Positions 11,812 to 23,310 are shown, counted from the stretch's first letter. The stretch: 64,000 nucleotides of DNA from Paraspadella gotoi (GCA_051294375.1 CM119269.1:4295401-4359400); one strand, 5' to 3'. The notes: a model not told the origin generated them from the sequence alone. Made by a program: numbers and translations.

Positions 11812-12700
11812 TTAAAATCGGTGTTTTTTTTCGAGCTCCTCTCTTCGGCAGGCAGCGGAGAACCGCAGCTGCGGAGACAGCAGCTGCAATTTCTTTTTTT
11901 CGGATCCACCTCGACCACTTTTCGTTCCTTTTCTCTCTTTAATGTTTTCTTTTCTTATTGTCACTTTTAAATATTTTGAAAAGAAAAAAAACAAAGAGTC
12001 AGAATAAAAAGGCGACTTTAAATTTAAGGTACGACAAAAACATTTTTCAAATTTTAGGTCAGTATTAGTCGAGGATAAAAATAAAAAAGTGCATACTACG
12101 CAATAACCTTTGTAAATCAACCGACTTCAAATGAAATATTCAAGGGCAGTTTTCAATTCAATTCAATTCAATTCAATTCAATTCAATTCAAGGGCCGTTT
12201 TCAATTCGTTTACAAACCGCGATAAAAAAAAATAAAGAAAAAAAAAATCAAATAAAAATATTCGTGAAATAGCAGACGAAATGCGGAGCTCGCAATTATG
12301 CGGACACTTTTGTGATTTATGATTTGTTTCGTAGTCTCATAATTTCAGATAAAAGTACGAGCATTGTCAGAGGTTTTTTTTTCGCGATGGAGAGAAGAAG
12401 AGAGAGAGAGAAGGGAGAGAAGAGGAGAGAGAGAGGGAGAAGAGAGAGGAGATGAGAGAGGAGAGAGAGAGAGAAGAGAGAGAGAAAGAGAGCTGAGGAG
12501 AGTGAGAGGCGAGAGCGGAGAGAGAGAAGCGAGTCTTGCGTGAAAGGGGAAAACATTACAAAAGAGATAGTTGTAAAAGGGGAGGGGAGAGAGTGCAAGT
12601 CGGCTGAGAGAGAGAGAGAGAAAGAGAGAGAGAGAAGAGAGAGGAGAGAGACGAAGAGAGGAGAGAGGAGATAGAGAGAGAGATGAGTGATGAATGTTGA
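11812..12700. other. No gene; (TTCAA)n and GA-rich repeats
   Basis: Contains (TTCAA)n at about 12153-12190, followed by a partial duplicate (aagggcagttttcaattc and aagggccgttttcaattc flank it), then an interrupted (GA)n region at about 12385-12690. Confidence 0.8.
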
Positions 12701-12805
12701 GTCGAACTCCTCGTTTCCGAGAAAATACATTTGATACGATAAATAAAGAGGGCGAAAAGGAAGACAGTGGTGAAGTTGGATTTTAGCAAAAGATTTTTTT
12801 TCTTT
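12700..12805 (+). repeat. Partial repeat copy, inverted match to 20518-20625
   Basis: The reverse complement of this stretch (..gaactcctcgtttccgagaa..aagagggcgaaaaggaagac..) matches 20518-20625 at roughly 85-90 percent by eye. It abuts the left arm of the large inverted repeat, so this repeat family has at least three contacts in the window. Confidence 0.75.
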
Positions 12806-14149
12806 TCGTCGATAAAAAAAAAAGGGTAAAATATTTAAAGCGGAATGTTGTGTCACAGTTTATTTATGAATTTTTTTTTTTTTAATAATTTGGCTAATAA
12901 AAAAAAACAGGGAAATTAATATTTTTTTTATTTCTTTTTAATACGAAAAAAAAAGCCTTAATTCCGCAAGGCGGCCCTTTAGAAATTAAGAAAGGGTATA
13001 GAGAAGATTATGGGGTTAAGGTTAGTGATTTATATTAGTGATTATGTGTTAGGAATTAGGTTATTGATTTAAAAATTAGTTTTTTAGGCTTGATGGGTTA
13101 GAGTTCATGATTATATTCGAGTAAAGGATTAGGATTGAAGTTAATTTGATAACATATTAAGTTTTAATATTAAAAGTTACAATGTAAACCTTTTGAATAA
13201 AGGAACAGAAATTTGGGCGCTTTGGGCCAAAGTTGAGCCTAAAATCGTTTGCTTTGGTTTTTGTTTTAAAAAAGGATGAAGATCATCATTTTCAAGCTTC
13301 GGAGGAATCCATTCGGCGTCAAACTCTCTCTCTGCTCTCTCTCTCTCTCTCTATCTCTCTCACACTCACACATCATCTTTTGAATTGATTTTCGATCTTC
13401 ACTTTGTTTCCAAGAGGAAAGATTTAATAAAGAAACTTATTTTATTTTCACTTGAAGAAAAGATTCTGTGAAAAGAAAAAGGAAAAGAAAATCGGGAGAA
13501 ACAGAAATAAAATAGAAGAAGAAAAAATGTAGATGAGGAAAAGAAAGAAAAAAGACTCGTTAGATGGAGAATTTGACAAACGAGGTGCTGAATTAATTAT
13601 TCAGGAATTGATGTCGATATTGATGATCCTCGCGTACAGGGAAAGATGAGCAACGACGGATTGACGACGACGTGACGACGGGTTCTGGAACGACCACATA
13701 AGGCGACAACAAACCCGCATTCCGCCTTTCGACTGATGAGACCAGTTTGAAACACGTTTCGAAACCGGACGCACGTTCAAAATTCGCGAAATTGGACTCA
13801 TTTTACTCTGAAGACACATAAATGACTTTAAATATGTTCTCCTCAACTTAATTTATTAAAATCAATGAAATAACCACTGGTTTGCAAATGACAGGCGTAT
13901 TTTCTACCGGCCTTGTTTAAAATTGTCACCATGTAATCTTCTAAGTTAAGAAAGATAAAAATATTTATGACGCGATTAAAAGTTAATCGAGAAGAAGTTA
14001 CTCTCAAATTTAATTAAAAAAAAGAAGAAAAATAGGAGATTGTAACCGTTGGGTAATACACATAGATGTAACAGATTGAGTGTGTGCGTCTCTCCGTGTA
14101 GTTTTTTTTACAGAGAGCACTCGGACCGGACTCCATGTGCGAACGAGCC

Positions 14150-14224
14150 GGGTCCATGTTGTAAAACGGTTAGCACCCAGGACTCGTAATCCTGTAATCC
14201 GGAGTTCGAATCTCGGTGGAACCT
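14150..14224 (+). pseudogene. Degenerate tRNA-Gln-like sequence (anticodon loop reads CGT)
   Basis: A cloverleaf can be drawn: acceptor GGGTCCA/TGGAACC with one mismatch, D arm with GGTTAGCA, anticodon stem CAGGA/TCCTG, and a T arm with GTTCGAATC plus one extra base. The overall sequence is that of an animal tRNA-Gln, where the loop would be CTCTGAA. Here the loop is CTCGTAA, so the anticodon position reads CGT. The extra bases in the D and T arms and the acceptor mismatch argue for a pseudogene or tRNA-derived repeat. Confidence 0.65.
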
Positions 14225-14684
14225 CTTTTATTAAGCCGACGTTTAGAATTGTAAGTTAAGATCTTAATCTTGCCTAAACCCTTTTAAGTATTTAATAATT
14301 CTTTCAATATGTTTACCTTGTTGTTTTATATTGTTTGAAGGGAAAAAAATATTAGTATTTACAGACATTTTTAAATTTGTTAAGAATTATAAATTATTTA
14401 AATTAAAAGTTTAAAAAAATAAAAATATTATGAAAAACTAAATTAAAAAATTTTCCAGCTTCAAAACAATTTTCATTGTGCAATGAACGAAAGAAATTAC
14501 AAAATGGTCTTGTTTATAATGATCGCAAGATTTTACATACATAGCGGAATTATTAGTATAAACATACTGGTCTGAATGATTAAAACGTTTAATCTGCAAT
14601 ATGGAGTTGCAAAAAGCCGTACAAAGAAAAAAAATATTTTAACATTAAGTTTCGAATGAGTGTAAAAAAATGACCGACCTTGTC

Positions 14685-14760
14685 AAGTTGGTATTCGAAC
14701 CTTGTAATCTTCTCTGATTCGTAGTCATGACGTGTCGTATCCATTTGTCTCCACAAGTGC
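14685..14760 (-). pseudogene. Degenerate tRNA-Arg-like sequence
   Basis: On the minus strand this aligns with the tRNA-Arg-like sequence at 22733-22804 (..CTTGTGG..AATGGATA..TGACTACG..AGGTTCGAATA..AAGGTC), but with substitutions in the D stem and a disrupted T stem. It faces the tRNA-Gln-like sequence at 14150, so the two converge. Confidence 0.6.
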
Positions 14761-14785
14761 CCTGTTTGAATACGATAACATATGT

Positions 14786-17000
14786 TGTCCTTGTACCTCA
14801 ATTTTTAGCTATGTCTTAATTACTTTCTCTCATTAATATAATTTATAATTTTATTACTTTCTAACAGTTATACATGTCTTTCGTTCCGTTGTGATGACTC
14901 TATTATGATCGTGTGTTTAATAATGTTTATTGTTCTGAATATCTGAATTAAAATTCTGTGTAATGTGACTAATTCTCTTTTCTCTATAATTCGATTTGTG
15001 ATGTGATTCTAATTACAAATAATCTCTATTTAAATATAATTGATATCTGTGTTTTTCCTTCCATTAAAAAAAATTCTATCTATATATAATGATAGATATG
15101 ATACTATATATTGATATATCTATATTATATATATGATAATGTTACATATGACTAATTTTATCTATAATAACTCATGTCATCCTAATAAGATATATCATAT
15201 AATATCTATTAATATGATTTAAATTATGAATAATATATGATATATATATTGAATTATGAATATATATACTATATATCTATATATGATAATAATTCATATG
15301 ATAGATGATGATATATATATTTTCTATAATTTCATTTTCAACCATACTTTTCTTAAGATTCTTTCTCAATTTCAATTTTTAATTTTTTTCTTCTTTCATC
15401 TCTCAATCACGATTTTTTTTCTCTTCCGTTAATTTAACATTATTTTTTTTCTATTTAATTTAATTATTTCTTTTCTTAATACCATATTCTCTCTCAAAAT
15501 CAATGATCTTCAAAAATCTTTCACATATCTGTCATATAAAATCATATCAACAATAAATCATCATACATTCATTCTTCAATTTTCCAATAAAAAAACCTTC
15601 ATTAAAAAAAGTATCAATACAATTTGTAACAAATTCAAAAATTTAACTTCCATACTCAAATAACATTCTAACGATACCATATTATATATAAATACATTTA
15701 TTCAACATATACCTTAAATATTCTAAATCATTATATTCATATTTAATTATTAATATACTAATGTTAATAATTTCATATACAATGTTATAATAAAAAATTC
15801 AAATTATAACAATATACTCATAATATCAATAATAACTATTTTTCAATACTCATTTTATATATACCTATGTTATTAAAGTATTATTTACTAATGATGATTG
15901 TAATGATAAAAATCTTTAGAACTGTTGCCTGTATTTACTTATATATTCTTTATATCTCATTTCATATAATCCCTTACTCATAATCCAAACTTCTTACTCT
16001 CTTTTTACCACCCCAAAATCATACCTTTCCCCTTTTAAACGATTCGAAAACTACACTAACTATTATAAATTAAATTCCAAAAAAAAAAAATCTAATTTCA
16101 CTTCCTCCTTCTTGTTTACTTTTCTTCTAAAAAAAATAACAAACTCCACCACAATAAATAGTATTATTTTTAAAATTACTCCTTTTTTTATCTTCAATCT
16201 CCATAACACCGTCAACAGTTATACTACTTCTTTCGTTCTCGCATAGATATCTCTCGAATTCTAATAACAATTTATGAAGTAATGAATGCAATTGAAAACT
16301 TGTAAACTTCCTGAAAAAATCACGTTCTAAATTTTATGTTCTTGTTTTCAAATCTTCTTTCTTTTTAATTCATTACATCATATCTTACAACTCTTCATAT
16401 CATAACCACATTTATATAAACAACTCTTCCTGAAATAATCTCTTCACCATAATCTTTTGTTTTCTTCCTCAAATATCTTTTACCAATCATTTATTATCCA
16501 AATTCTCTTTAAGTTCGTTATCAAAATTTCTAAAACCCTCAAATACCTATTAAAACCAATTACTCCTTTAAAATCCTCACCTTTTACAAAACTTATACTT
16601 TACCCACATCCATTAGTATTTTTTCCTTCCTCTTTTTCATAATACTTATTCCTCCACTTTTCTTATTGTCACAATTTTCACTCACAAATATCTTCCTCCT
16701 GTCTCTCTTTCTATTTCATTCATACATCTACTCTTCCTTTTCTTCCTCTCTCCTTCTCCTCTACTTTCTTACTCTCTTCCTCTCTTTAAATTTTATATTC
16801 CCATTCGCCGCCCTTCAGCCCCTTTTATCTTCATTTTTATTCCGCTGCCTCTTAACTTATCCCTTTTTGTACGTAAAACCATGTATATTATTGTTGACCT
16901 TCCACCATCCGAATCATACATCACGTTTATTCCATTATCTTGTTTGTATTGTTATTTTGATACATATTCTAAATACTCATTATTTATACTCTCAAACAAC
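14786..17000. other. AT-rich non-coding region
   Basis: Very low GC, with TATATA/ATATGATA runs at 15080-15320. From about 15330 to 16990 the + strand is short of G. No frame has protein-like composition. Confidence 0.75.
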
Positions 17001-19249
17001 CTTATAACAAAATGATGTATTTATTGTCCGTTTTCTGTTGTTTACTTCTTCTCCGTCCACACACCTTCAGATTAATCCTTTGTAACAAACAACTTCGTTC
17101 TCTTATTTCGTCTTTTAGACTTCTCATGATTGTACGTGACTCTGGGTTTTTTCGTATGGTTGAACTTCCCCTTTGCTTATGTCTCATGCGATATTGGCCA
17201 TTGCTAACAACATCTTGCTTGTCCGCCAGACCCCGTTCCCTGCTCCTCCGCCGCCGCCTCTCTCTCTCGTCCGCCCCGCCGCCCCTCCGTTCCCCGTCCT
17301 TTACGTACTGTCTGTCCCTCTTCCGCGGTTCCATTCCTCTTCCCACAGCTATCCTTTTTCTCCTCTATGCCCTACGGTCACATGATATCTTCATGGTATT
17401 TGTTCCGAGGTACCTGACCTAGGCGCCTTTCATGTTTGCGTCGTCCGTCGTCGTCCTTCTTCGTACTCGTCCTCGACTGGTGTACAATTCATACTTGCCA
17501 TATACAATTTCGACCATCTCGGTATAACTGCCGAATGGCAGTGACCTGTCTCATAACAACCATTGTACTATCCCTTGATCCGATCCCATCTACATAAACC
17601 GAAGGTCCGGTGAACGGGTCGGTCCGCAACTGGGTACGTACAATATTAATATACGTGAGGATGAACGATGATTATCCATAAAACCTATAATCATTCCTCA
17701 GCGAAATCGTATAAGAAGAGAGAGAAGATGATGTGAGAAGTGAACCCTGATCTGATTAAAGAAGTATTTAGCCAGAATCAGTGAAGAAACTCTTAAGAAA
17801 CTTCTTCAACTTCTTTTAATTTTATCTCCCTCAATTGATGTAACAGTAGAATTTCCTTATGAAGAGTCGTGTTAAGCATGATCATCTCGCCTGATATTGA
17901 AAGGTAGAGACCGTCTCGGCTCCACTAAGAGTATATGAGTTATAAACTAATTTTATTTTGATGCCACCGAAATTAGTATAATACACATTTCGATGACGTA
18001 TAGGCTAAGCCCACGAGACAAGAAGAAAGAAACGAATATTCAACTAACCAGTCAAGATAATATCCGTACTCTCATCCTTCTTCGTTAATCCGTAGCCCAG
18101 TTAATATCATAACCGAAGTGAGACAATACATATAGGGAGAGAAGAGAATGAGATGAAGAGCCAAAGCAACCAAAAATAACCCTAGTGTACACCCGAATGA
18201 TTTTTATTACCAATTTGCTTATACGTCTGTCATCGAGATTGTTGGTGTCCCCCTGCTATTGTTCTTATGTTTAATTAGCTTAATTTCAAAGATTCCCCAT
18301 CCGATATGCCTTAATGTGGTATGTTTTTCTTTTGCGTCAGGTTCCCGATTTAGTAACCAAAGTTCCATTCTGTCTGTCAACTTGTAAATAAAGTTATAAG
18401 GATAATGCTGTTGCCTGTTGAGTAACTTCTTGATCACCTTTTTCCTAAGTAAAGGGCACCCAAAAGTTGTTGTAAGAGTCCGATTCTCTTCAGTCTTGCC
18501 CCGAAAGTACGAAGATCTATTCAATAAATAAACACAAATACTTTCTCTTTTGTCCTTGATTCCAGCCGGACCGGCCAGAATACGTCCGAACCTGATAATA
18601 ACCCATAATTATCCCAGATCGCTGCACAGTTTTAGTAAATCTAAATTCAATAATCTTCCATAAAAACATTACAGATACACCAACTCCAACCCTGATTCAC
18701 TATAATCACCTCCATAAAGTTAAAATCCCTATCCATATATATTACATTTTCCCATTTCCATCCGATGAAATCACCACCAATGCGATTCCCCTTAATTTAT
18801 TAATCCTTTTCCCGTAGAGTTTTTTCCTCACCCTTTTTCTTTACCATTTTCTCCATTTCTCTATTTACATATGTGTGCCGCCGCCCTCTCCAAGGTGCCA
18901 CTAAATGCCCCTTATCCGATTCTTCTCCATTCTAGATGTTCAAATAAAAAGTCTGCTTCTCAATACATAATTTGTTTTCATTTAATTTTTTGCTACCTTT
19001 TGTTTCCATCTACTCTCTTTCGAAATGTGACCGGATGAATTCACTCTCACAATATTCAATATATTTAATTTGAAAAATTTTTAGTCTCCTAATACAGTAC
19101 AAATATTGTAATCAGTCCACGCTTAATTTCCAATGAAAGCTTCAGGTTGAGAATGGACGATGAATGTTGCATGATGATGATGGGAGCATAACTGATTCCA
19201 TATTCGCTGCGACGTAATTATCTCCTTTCTACTCTTCGAAATCTTCCAG
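17001..19249. other. Non-repetitive intergenic stretch, nothing recognised
   Basis: Frames of 100-136 residues exist at 17012-17422 (+), 17002-17346 (-) and 18219-18524 (-). They overlap one another on opposite strands, lack family motifs and are not flanked by convincing splice signals. The moderately complex sequence at 17330-17650 and 18200-18600 could be an old transposon, but I cannot support that. Confidence 0.6.
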
Positions 19250-19508
19250 GTACATTCTCAGACCGAGCACACAAACAAGCCTTACTGCATGAACTTCCCC
19301 AACTGTGCAACGGTGCAGTCGAGTCGAGAGTTTAACACCGTCGCCGCGGCGTGCCCCCGACCTCAGCGACGAGACCGAAAGCTGCACCTCGAACCAACTC
19401 GGGATTGCGTCGCAAGGAAACCCCCCGAACGGTTCAGTTGCGGAGGTGGCGCGTGGGCGTGGTGGGAGGTCTTTGAAGCCTTGTTGACCACCTGTGTCAT
19501 AGTTTATT
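19250..19508 (+). CDS. Likely internal exon: Cys-containing segment ending in a membrane helix
   Basis: Bounded by a pyrimidine tract and acceptor (CTTCCAG|GTACAT) and a consensus donor (T|GTAAGT). The frame is open for 86 codons and starts VHSQTEHTNKPYCMNFPNCA. It carries five further Cys, a basic middle and a hydrophobic end (VFEALLTTCVIVY) that looks like the start of a membrane span. It exits in phase 1, exactly the phase needed by the exon at 25065, which it would join through a Ser codon (T+CC). GC content is much higher than in the surroundings. I do not recognise the family. Linking it to 25065 is inference from phase, strand and hydrophobicity; the 5.5-kb intron would contain the GC-rich element and the right arm of inverted repeat 1. 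Confidence 0.5.
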
Positions 19509-20492
19509 GTAAGTACGTCTGTTCTCGTTAAATATATGTTTGATTATAGTTCTTATTAGTCCATATTAAAATAGTTGTTCAAATTATCTCGTAGGGGTCT
19601 ACTTAACATCCAACCTTTTTTATTTTTCGATCTCAACAATAGAAACCCGACGGACAAGGAATGACGACTCCCACGAATGATCACAGGGGAACACCACTAA
19701 CGGGATGGTTGTCTTCTTTTCATCGCCGTCTTGCTTTCGCTCTTATTTCATAGGTTATGTTCGTGAGATGAGAGAGAAGGAGAGAGAAGAGAGAGATAGA
19801 TGAGAGGAGAAAGAGAAGAGAGAGAGAGAGAGAGAGAGTGAGTGAGGAGAGAGAAATGAGTGATCCTTTACCGTCTCTATTCAGAGAAGGAAGATAGAGA
19901 GTATTTTTAAACCAATCAGCAAACAATCTCCAATTTTCTTTCCTTCCTTTTCTCCTATTTTCATCTTCTTTCTCCTTTTCCTCCTCTTCCTCCTCCCTTC
20001 CCCTTCTCTCTACTCACTCCTCCTATCAGTCTCGCGATTCTTCATGCATCGTCGAGGACAAGGAATTCACTATCGTTGGGACGACTTCAAATCCGCCTGT
20101 CGTGTCCGCTCACAATGTTTACAACCGGTGAGAGTCGGTAGTACTAACGAGAAAAGTATGAAAAGTAAAAAATGCCCAAAAGAATCTTTATCTTAATCTG
20201 TCCAAACCTGTACAAAAGGCAGGACAAGATAGTTAATTTATTTTTTCGATCGTTTGTTCCCAAATCAAGTTACTAAATCAATGAACAAAAAATCTTTGAT
20301 TCGATTTTTCTCCAACTTTTCTCTTCGTTCGCAGCAAAAAAGCCGCGACAAATTTGGCTTGCAGCAAGGACGCGTCCGTCCCTCGATCGCCGAAAACAAT
20401 AAACGCACACTTGGCGAACGCTCAATTACCGATTCCGCCGTTCCATTTTGTTTACATCATTATTGCACTCATTACTTTACTCTCTACACTTC
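19509..20492. other. No further exon seen
   Basis: Includes an interrupted GA tract at 19768-19858 and a CT-rich run at 19930-20010. The frame at 20254-20709 crosses an N gap and a CT repeat and is not credible. Confidence 0.65.
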
Positions 20493-20517
20493 NNNNNNNN
20501 NNNNNNNNNNNNNNNNN
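20493..20517. other. Assembly gap (25 N)
   Basis: Placeholder-sized gap directly beside the partial repeat copy at 20518. Confidence 0.95.
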
Positions 20518-20636
20518 AAAAAAAAAATCCTTTTTGCTAAAATCAACTTCACCAACTGTCTTCCTTTTCGCCCTCTTATTTATCGTATCAATGTATTTTC
20601 TCGGGAAAACGAGGAGTTCGAACTCAAAACTATTCA

Positions 20637-20672
<36 letters not shown>
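20518..20672 (-). repeat. Partial repeat copy plus (CT)n
   Basis: 20518-20625 is an inverted match to 12700-12805, followed by (CT)n at 20641-20673, just as the left copy is bordered by GA repeats. It seems to be a displaced piece of the inverted repeat family. Confidence 0.7.
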
Positions 20673-20676
<4 letters not shown>

Positions 20677-20831
20677 TTAGGACCATATGAAAGAAGTTTT
20701 TTTTTATAATAAACAAAAATGACCAAGTTTTTCAAAGTTTAAAACACTTGAGGTCCAAGGACACCCTTATTTATGTATTATCAATTATATCAGCCAAGTA
20801 TTTTTGGTCTCTTTTTCTTTTCTTCCCAAAA

Positions 20832-21050
20832 AAATCGCCCCTTCCCCCGGGGGGCGCTGGCTTAGGGGCGGCCCCGCGGGGGGCCCGCAGGGGTGGCCCA
20901 GGGCAAGCAAATCTTACTTGCCTGGGGGCGGCCCCCTGTAGCCTCTTTTTTTGGGCCCCAAGGCGGACACTTCCAGGGGGAATCCCCCAGGGCTAGAAAA
21001 AACCTTTCCCCTGGGCCCACCCCCTGGGGTATGAATTGCCTGCCCTCTGG
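20832..21050 (+). repeat. GC-rich palindromic module block, left
   Basis: Repeated modules such as CCCCCGGGGGG, GGGGCGGCCCC, CCTGGGGGCGGCCCCC, CCCCCAGGG and CCCCCTGGGG occur every 25-45 bases with short spacers (cttacttgc, ttttttgg). Each module is itself palindromic and could form a stable hairpin. The frames on both strands here are composition artefacts. Confidence 0.85.
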
Positions 21051-21239
21051 AACGGCTCTCTCTCCCTCGCTATTTCTCTTTCCCTCTCCTCTCTCTTTTC
21101 TCTCCCTCTCTCCTCTCTCTTTCTCTATCTTTTTACTTTTTTTCATCTTTTAAATTAAAACATAAAATATTAATAAATAAAAATATATTTTTCACTTCAA
21201 TTAATCAAATTCAAATAAACCATTAGCTGCCCACCACAA

Positions 21240-21700
21240 TATATGCATAATATTGGTCAACTTGCATTAATTTTAGTCAAATGACATATTTGGTTAACTG
21301 ATATATAATTTTGGTCAAAACTGTTATAATTTGGTCAACTTTTAGATTTGGTAACTTTGCCATAACTTGGTAAACTCTTCATAATTTGGTCAACTTTCTA
21401 AATTTGGTCAACTTTAACCAAATGCTCAACTGGCATAATTTGTTTAAATTTTTTGTATAATTTAGTCCAATTGCAATTAATTTGGTTAACCTCATATATT
21501 TGGGTAAACTTTCATAATTTGATAACTTTTCATAAATTTGGTCAGACTTTAACAATTTGGTTCACAACTGCATAACTTTGCGTATTTTTTAATAACTAGT
21601 CAACTTGTATAATTGGTCAACTTGCATATTTGGTCAACTTGTTATAATTTGGACAATTTGGGTTATTTGGTCAACTTCATAATTTGGTCAACAATCAATC
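21240..21700 (+). repeat. Degenerate minisatellite, unit about 19-22 bases (AATTTGGTCAACTTGCATA)
   Basis: The heptamer to nonamer TTGGTCAAC or a one-base variant recurs more than fifteen times, spaced by AT-rich links (ttcata, ttgcata, tttcta). The units are diverged, so the array is old. Confidence 0.85.
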
Positions 21701-22494
21701 TTACAATTAGATAATTAATTAAATTTATTTGTTAAGAAAATAAGAGTTGAGAAAAAATTTTTTTAATATAATTAAATAAATGTAACTTTCTGTTTTTTTC
21801 TATTTAAAACTCACTTTTACTTGACACTTTTTCTAGCCCACAAACAAAATTTTATTTAATTCATCAATAAAATTTAAATAGTAGAATAAAGAGTAGAATG
21901 GTTTTAATATTTTTTAACTCACTTATAAAAAAACAATATTCATAATTAATTATTCAATATCAGCTTTTAAGTCTATCCCACTAGCATTAAACTTACAAAT
22001 TATTCGTGAATTATATATAATGGAATTGAATGAATCTTGTGTGTATGGGTAGAAAAGTGTGTGATGCAGCAGATATAAAGTTTGCTCATTCTCTCTTCTC
22101 AAAACCATCAGCCTTTTCCTCAACAACATGGTTCTCTGAGCAATCTACAAAACTGATATATTAATTACAAATTCTTAAATGAAAAAAAAAATTTTACAGT
22201 TAATAATAATTGAAAAAATGTCTATTTTTTTAGTTATATAAAAAGTAAATCTGAATAGATTAAGACAGAGAGGCAAAGAGACAGAGAGAAGAAGAAAGAA
22301 AGTAAGAGAAAGAAAAAGAAAGAGAGAAAAAAAAAAAAAGATGAGAGAGAGAGAAAGAGAAGGAGAAAGAGAGGGAAAGAGAAAGTGGACGAGAGAAAGA
22401 GAGAAAGAAGAGTAACAGACAGGATAGATATTCTCAGGATAACAATAACATTGTCAGAAAATATATTTTCATATCTAACTTTGCTCTGCTCCTA

Positions 22495-22705
22495 ACTCGC
22501 CCTGGGGGAGCACTATTTTGCTTGCCAAGGGTTACCCCCAGGGGCAGACTTTTTTGGCGCCACAAGGGGCCGCCCCAGGGTTTCCCCCTGGGGCTAACAT
22601 TTTAGTCTATTAGGGGCGCCCCCCTTATAACCATATCTGCTCCCCCTGGAATAGTCTGCCCCTGAGGCCGCCCCTAGAGCCACCCCGCGGGCGGAGGGAT
22701 TTGGA
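22495..22705 (-). repeat. GC-rich palindromic module block, right (inverted relative to the left block)
   Basis: Modules GCCCTGGGGGAGC, ACCCCCAGGGGC, GGGGCCGCCCCAGGG, CCCCCTGGGGC, CCCCTGAGGCCGCCCC. On the minus strand, GGGGTGGCTCTAGGGGCGGC parallels GGCGCTGGCTTAGGGGCGGC of the left block. Confidence 0.8.
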
Positions 22706-22732
22706 GCATGACATATCGTCTATTCAGCAGGG

Positions 22733-22804
22733 TGCCTTGTGGCGCAATGGATAACGCGTCTGACTACGATCAGAAGATTCCAGGTTCGAATCCTGGCAAG
22801 GTCG
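22733..22804 (+). tRNA. tRNA-Arg(ACG)-like, anticodon loop one base short
   Basis: Acceptor TGCCTTG/CAAGGTC (first pair mismatched, second wobble), D arm GGCGCAATGGATAACGCG, anticodon stem TCTGA/TCAGA, T arm CCAGG-TTCGAAT-CCTGG. This is the usual animal tRNA-Arg(ACG) pattern, in which the loop is CTACGGA. Here the loop is CTACGA, six bases, lacking one G. With the weak acceptor end this is probably a pseudogene or a tRNA-derived repeat, but an assembly error in a real gene cannot be excluded. Confidence 0.55.
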
Positions 22805-23240
22805 GTCGTTTTTACACTCAATTCGAAACTTATGTAAAATATTTTTTTTCTTGTACGGCTTTGCACTCCATTATGAGATTAAACGTTTTAATCATTCAGG
22901 CCAGATGTTTACATACTATAATTCTCGCCTAGTATGTAAAAATCTTGCGATCATTATAAAACAAGACATTTTGTAATTTCTTTCGTTTCATTGCACAATG
23001 AAATTGTTTGAAGCTAGACAATTTTATTAGTTTTCATAATAATGTATTTTTATTTTTTTTAAATCTTTTTAATTTATAATTTATATATTCTAACAAATTT
23101 TAAAAATCGTTGTTGTAAATACTAATATATTTTTCCTTCAACAATATAAAAAAAAGGTAAAATTTGAAGAATTATTAAATACTAAAAGGGTTAGGCATAG
23201 ATTAAATTTACTTACAATTCTAACTCGGCCTTAATAAAAG

Positions 23241-23310
23241 AGGTTCCACCGAGATTCGAACTCGGATTACAGGATCAGATCCTGGGTGCTAACCGTTACA
23301 CCATGGAACC
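23241..23310 (-). pseudogene. tRNA-Gln-like sequence with a five-base anticodon loop
   Basis: On the minus strand: acceptor GGTTCCA/TGGAACC perfect, D arm TGGTGTAACGGTTAGCA, T arm CCGAG-TTCGAAT-CTCGG perfect. The anticodon arm is CAGGA-TCTGA-TCCTG, two bases shorter than the normal CTCTGAA loop. Everything except the anticodon arm looks functional. It faces the tRNA-Arg-like sequence at 22733. Confidence 0.7.

Larger units (their letters stand above)
12812..14785 (+). repeat. Inverted repeat 1, left arm
   Basis: Read as reverse complement this matches 22706-24555. Anchors: the AAAGCGGAATGTTGTGTCACA string at 12838 against 24510-24535; the 'ggcggccctttagaaattaag' region; the AAGATCATCATTTTCAAGC string at 13280; the tRNA-like sequences; and the 14460-14560 block. 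Identity by eye varies from about 75 to 95 percent with many small indels, so this is an old duplication, not an assembly echo. The arms are separated by about 7.9 kb. Confidence 0.85.
20832..22705. mobile_element. Candidate element with GC-rich inverted ends and an AT-rich satellite core
   Basis: Two very GC-rich blocks (20832-21050 and 22495-22705) are approximate reverse complements of each other and are built from CCCC(T/A)GGGG-type palindromic modules. Just inside them lie a CT-rich tract (about 21055-21145) and a GA-rich tract (about 22265-22430), again inverted with respect to each other. The core (21150-22260) is AT-rich, has the TTGGTCAAC satellite and shows no open frame. This symmetric layout suggests a non-autonomous foldback-type element, but no target-site duplication or transposase was seen. 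The right end abuts the right arm of inverted repeat 1. Confidence 0.5.

Noticed and set aside
13730-13790. CTGATGAG..CGAAAC string that looks like a second hammerhead core
   Set aside because: The bases between the two motifs do not form stem II and the homologous right-arm copy (23640-23680) does not conserve it.
17870-17935. Weak resemblance to the internal promoter region of 5S rRNA
   Set aside because: Only about a dozen bases in register, with no folding support.
18219-18524. 101-residue minus-strand frame of ordinary composition
   Set aside because: No motif, no splice context and no neighbour supporting it. It may be a chance frame or a transposon relic, but I cannot support either.
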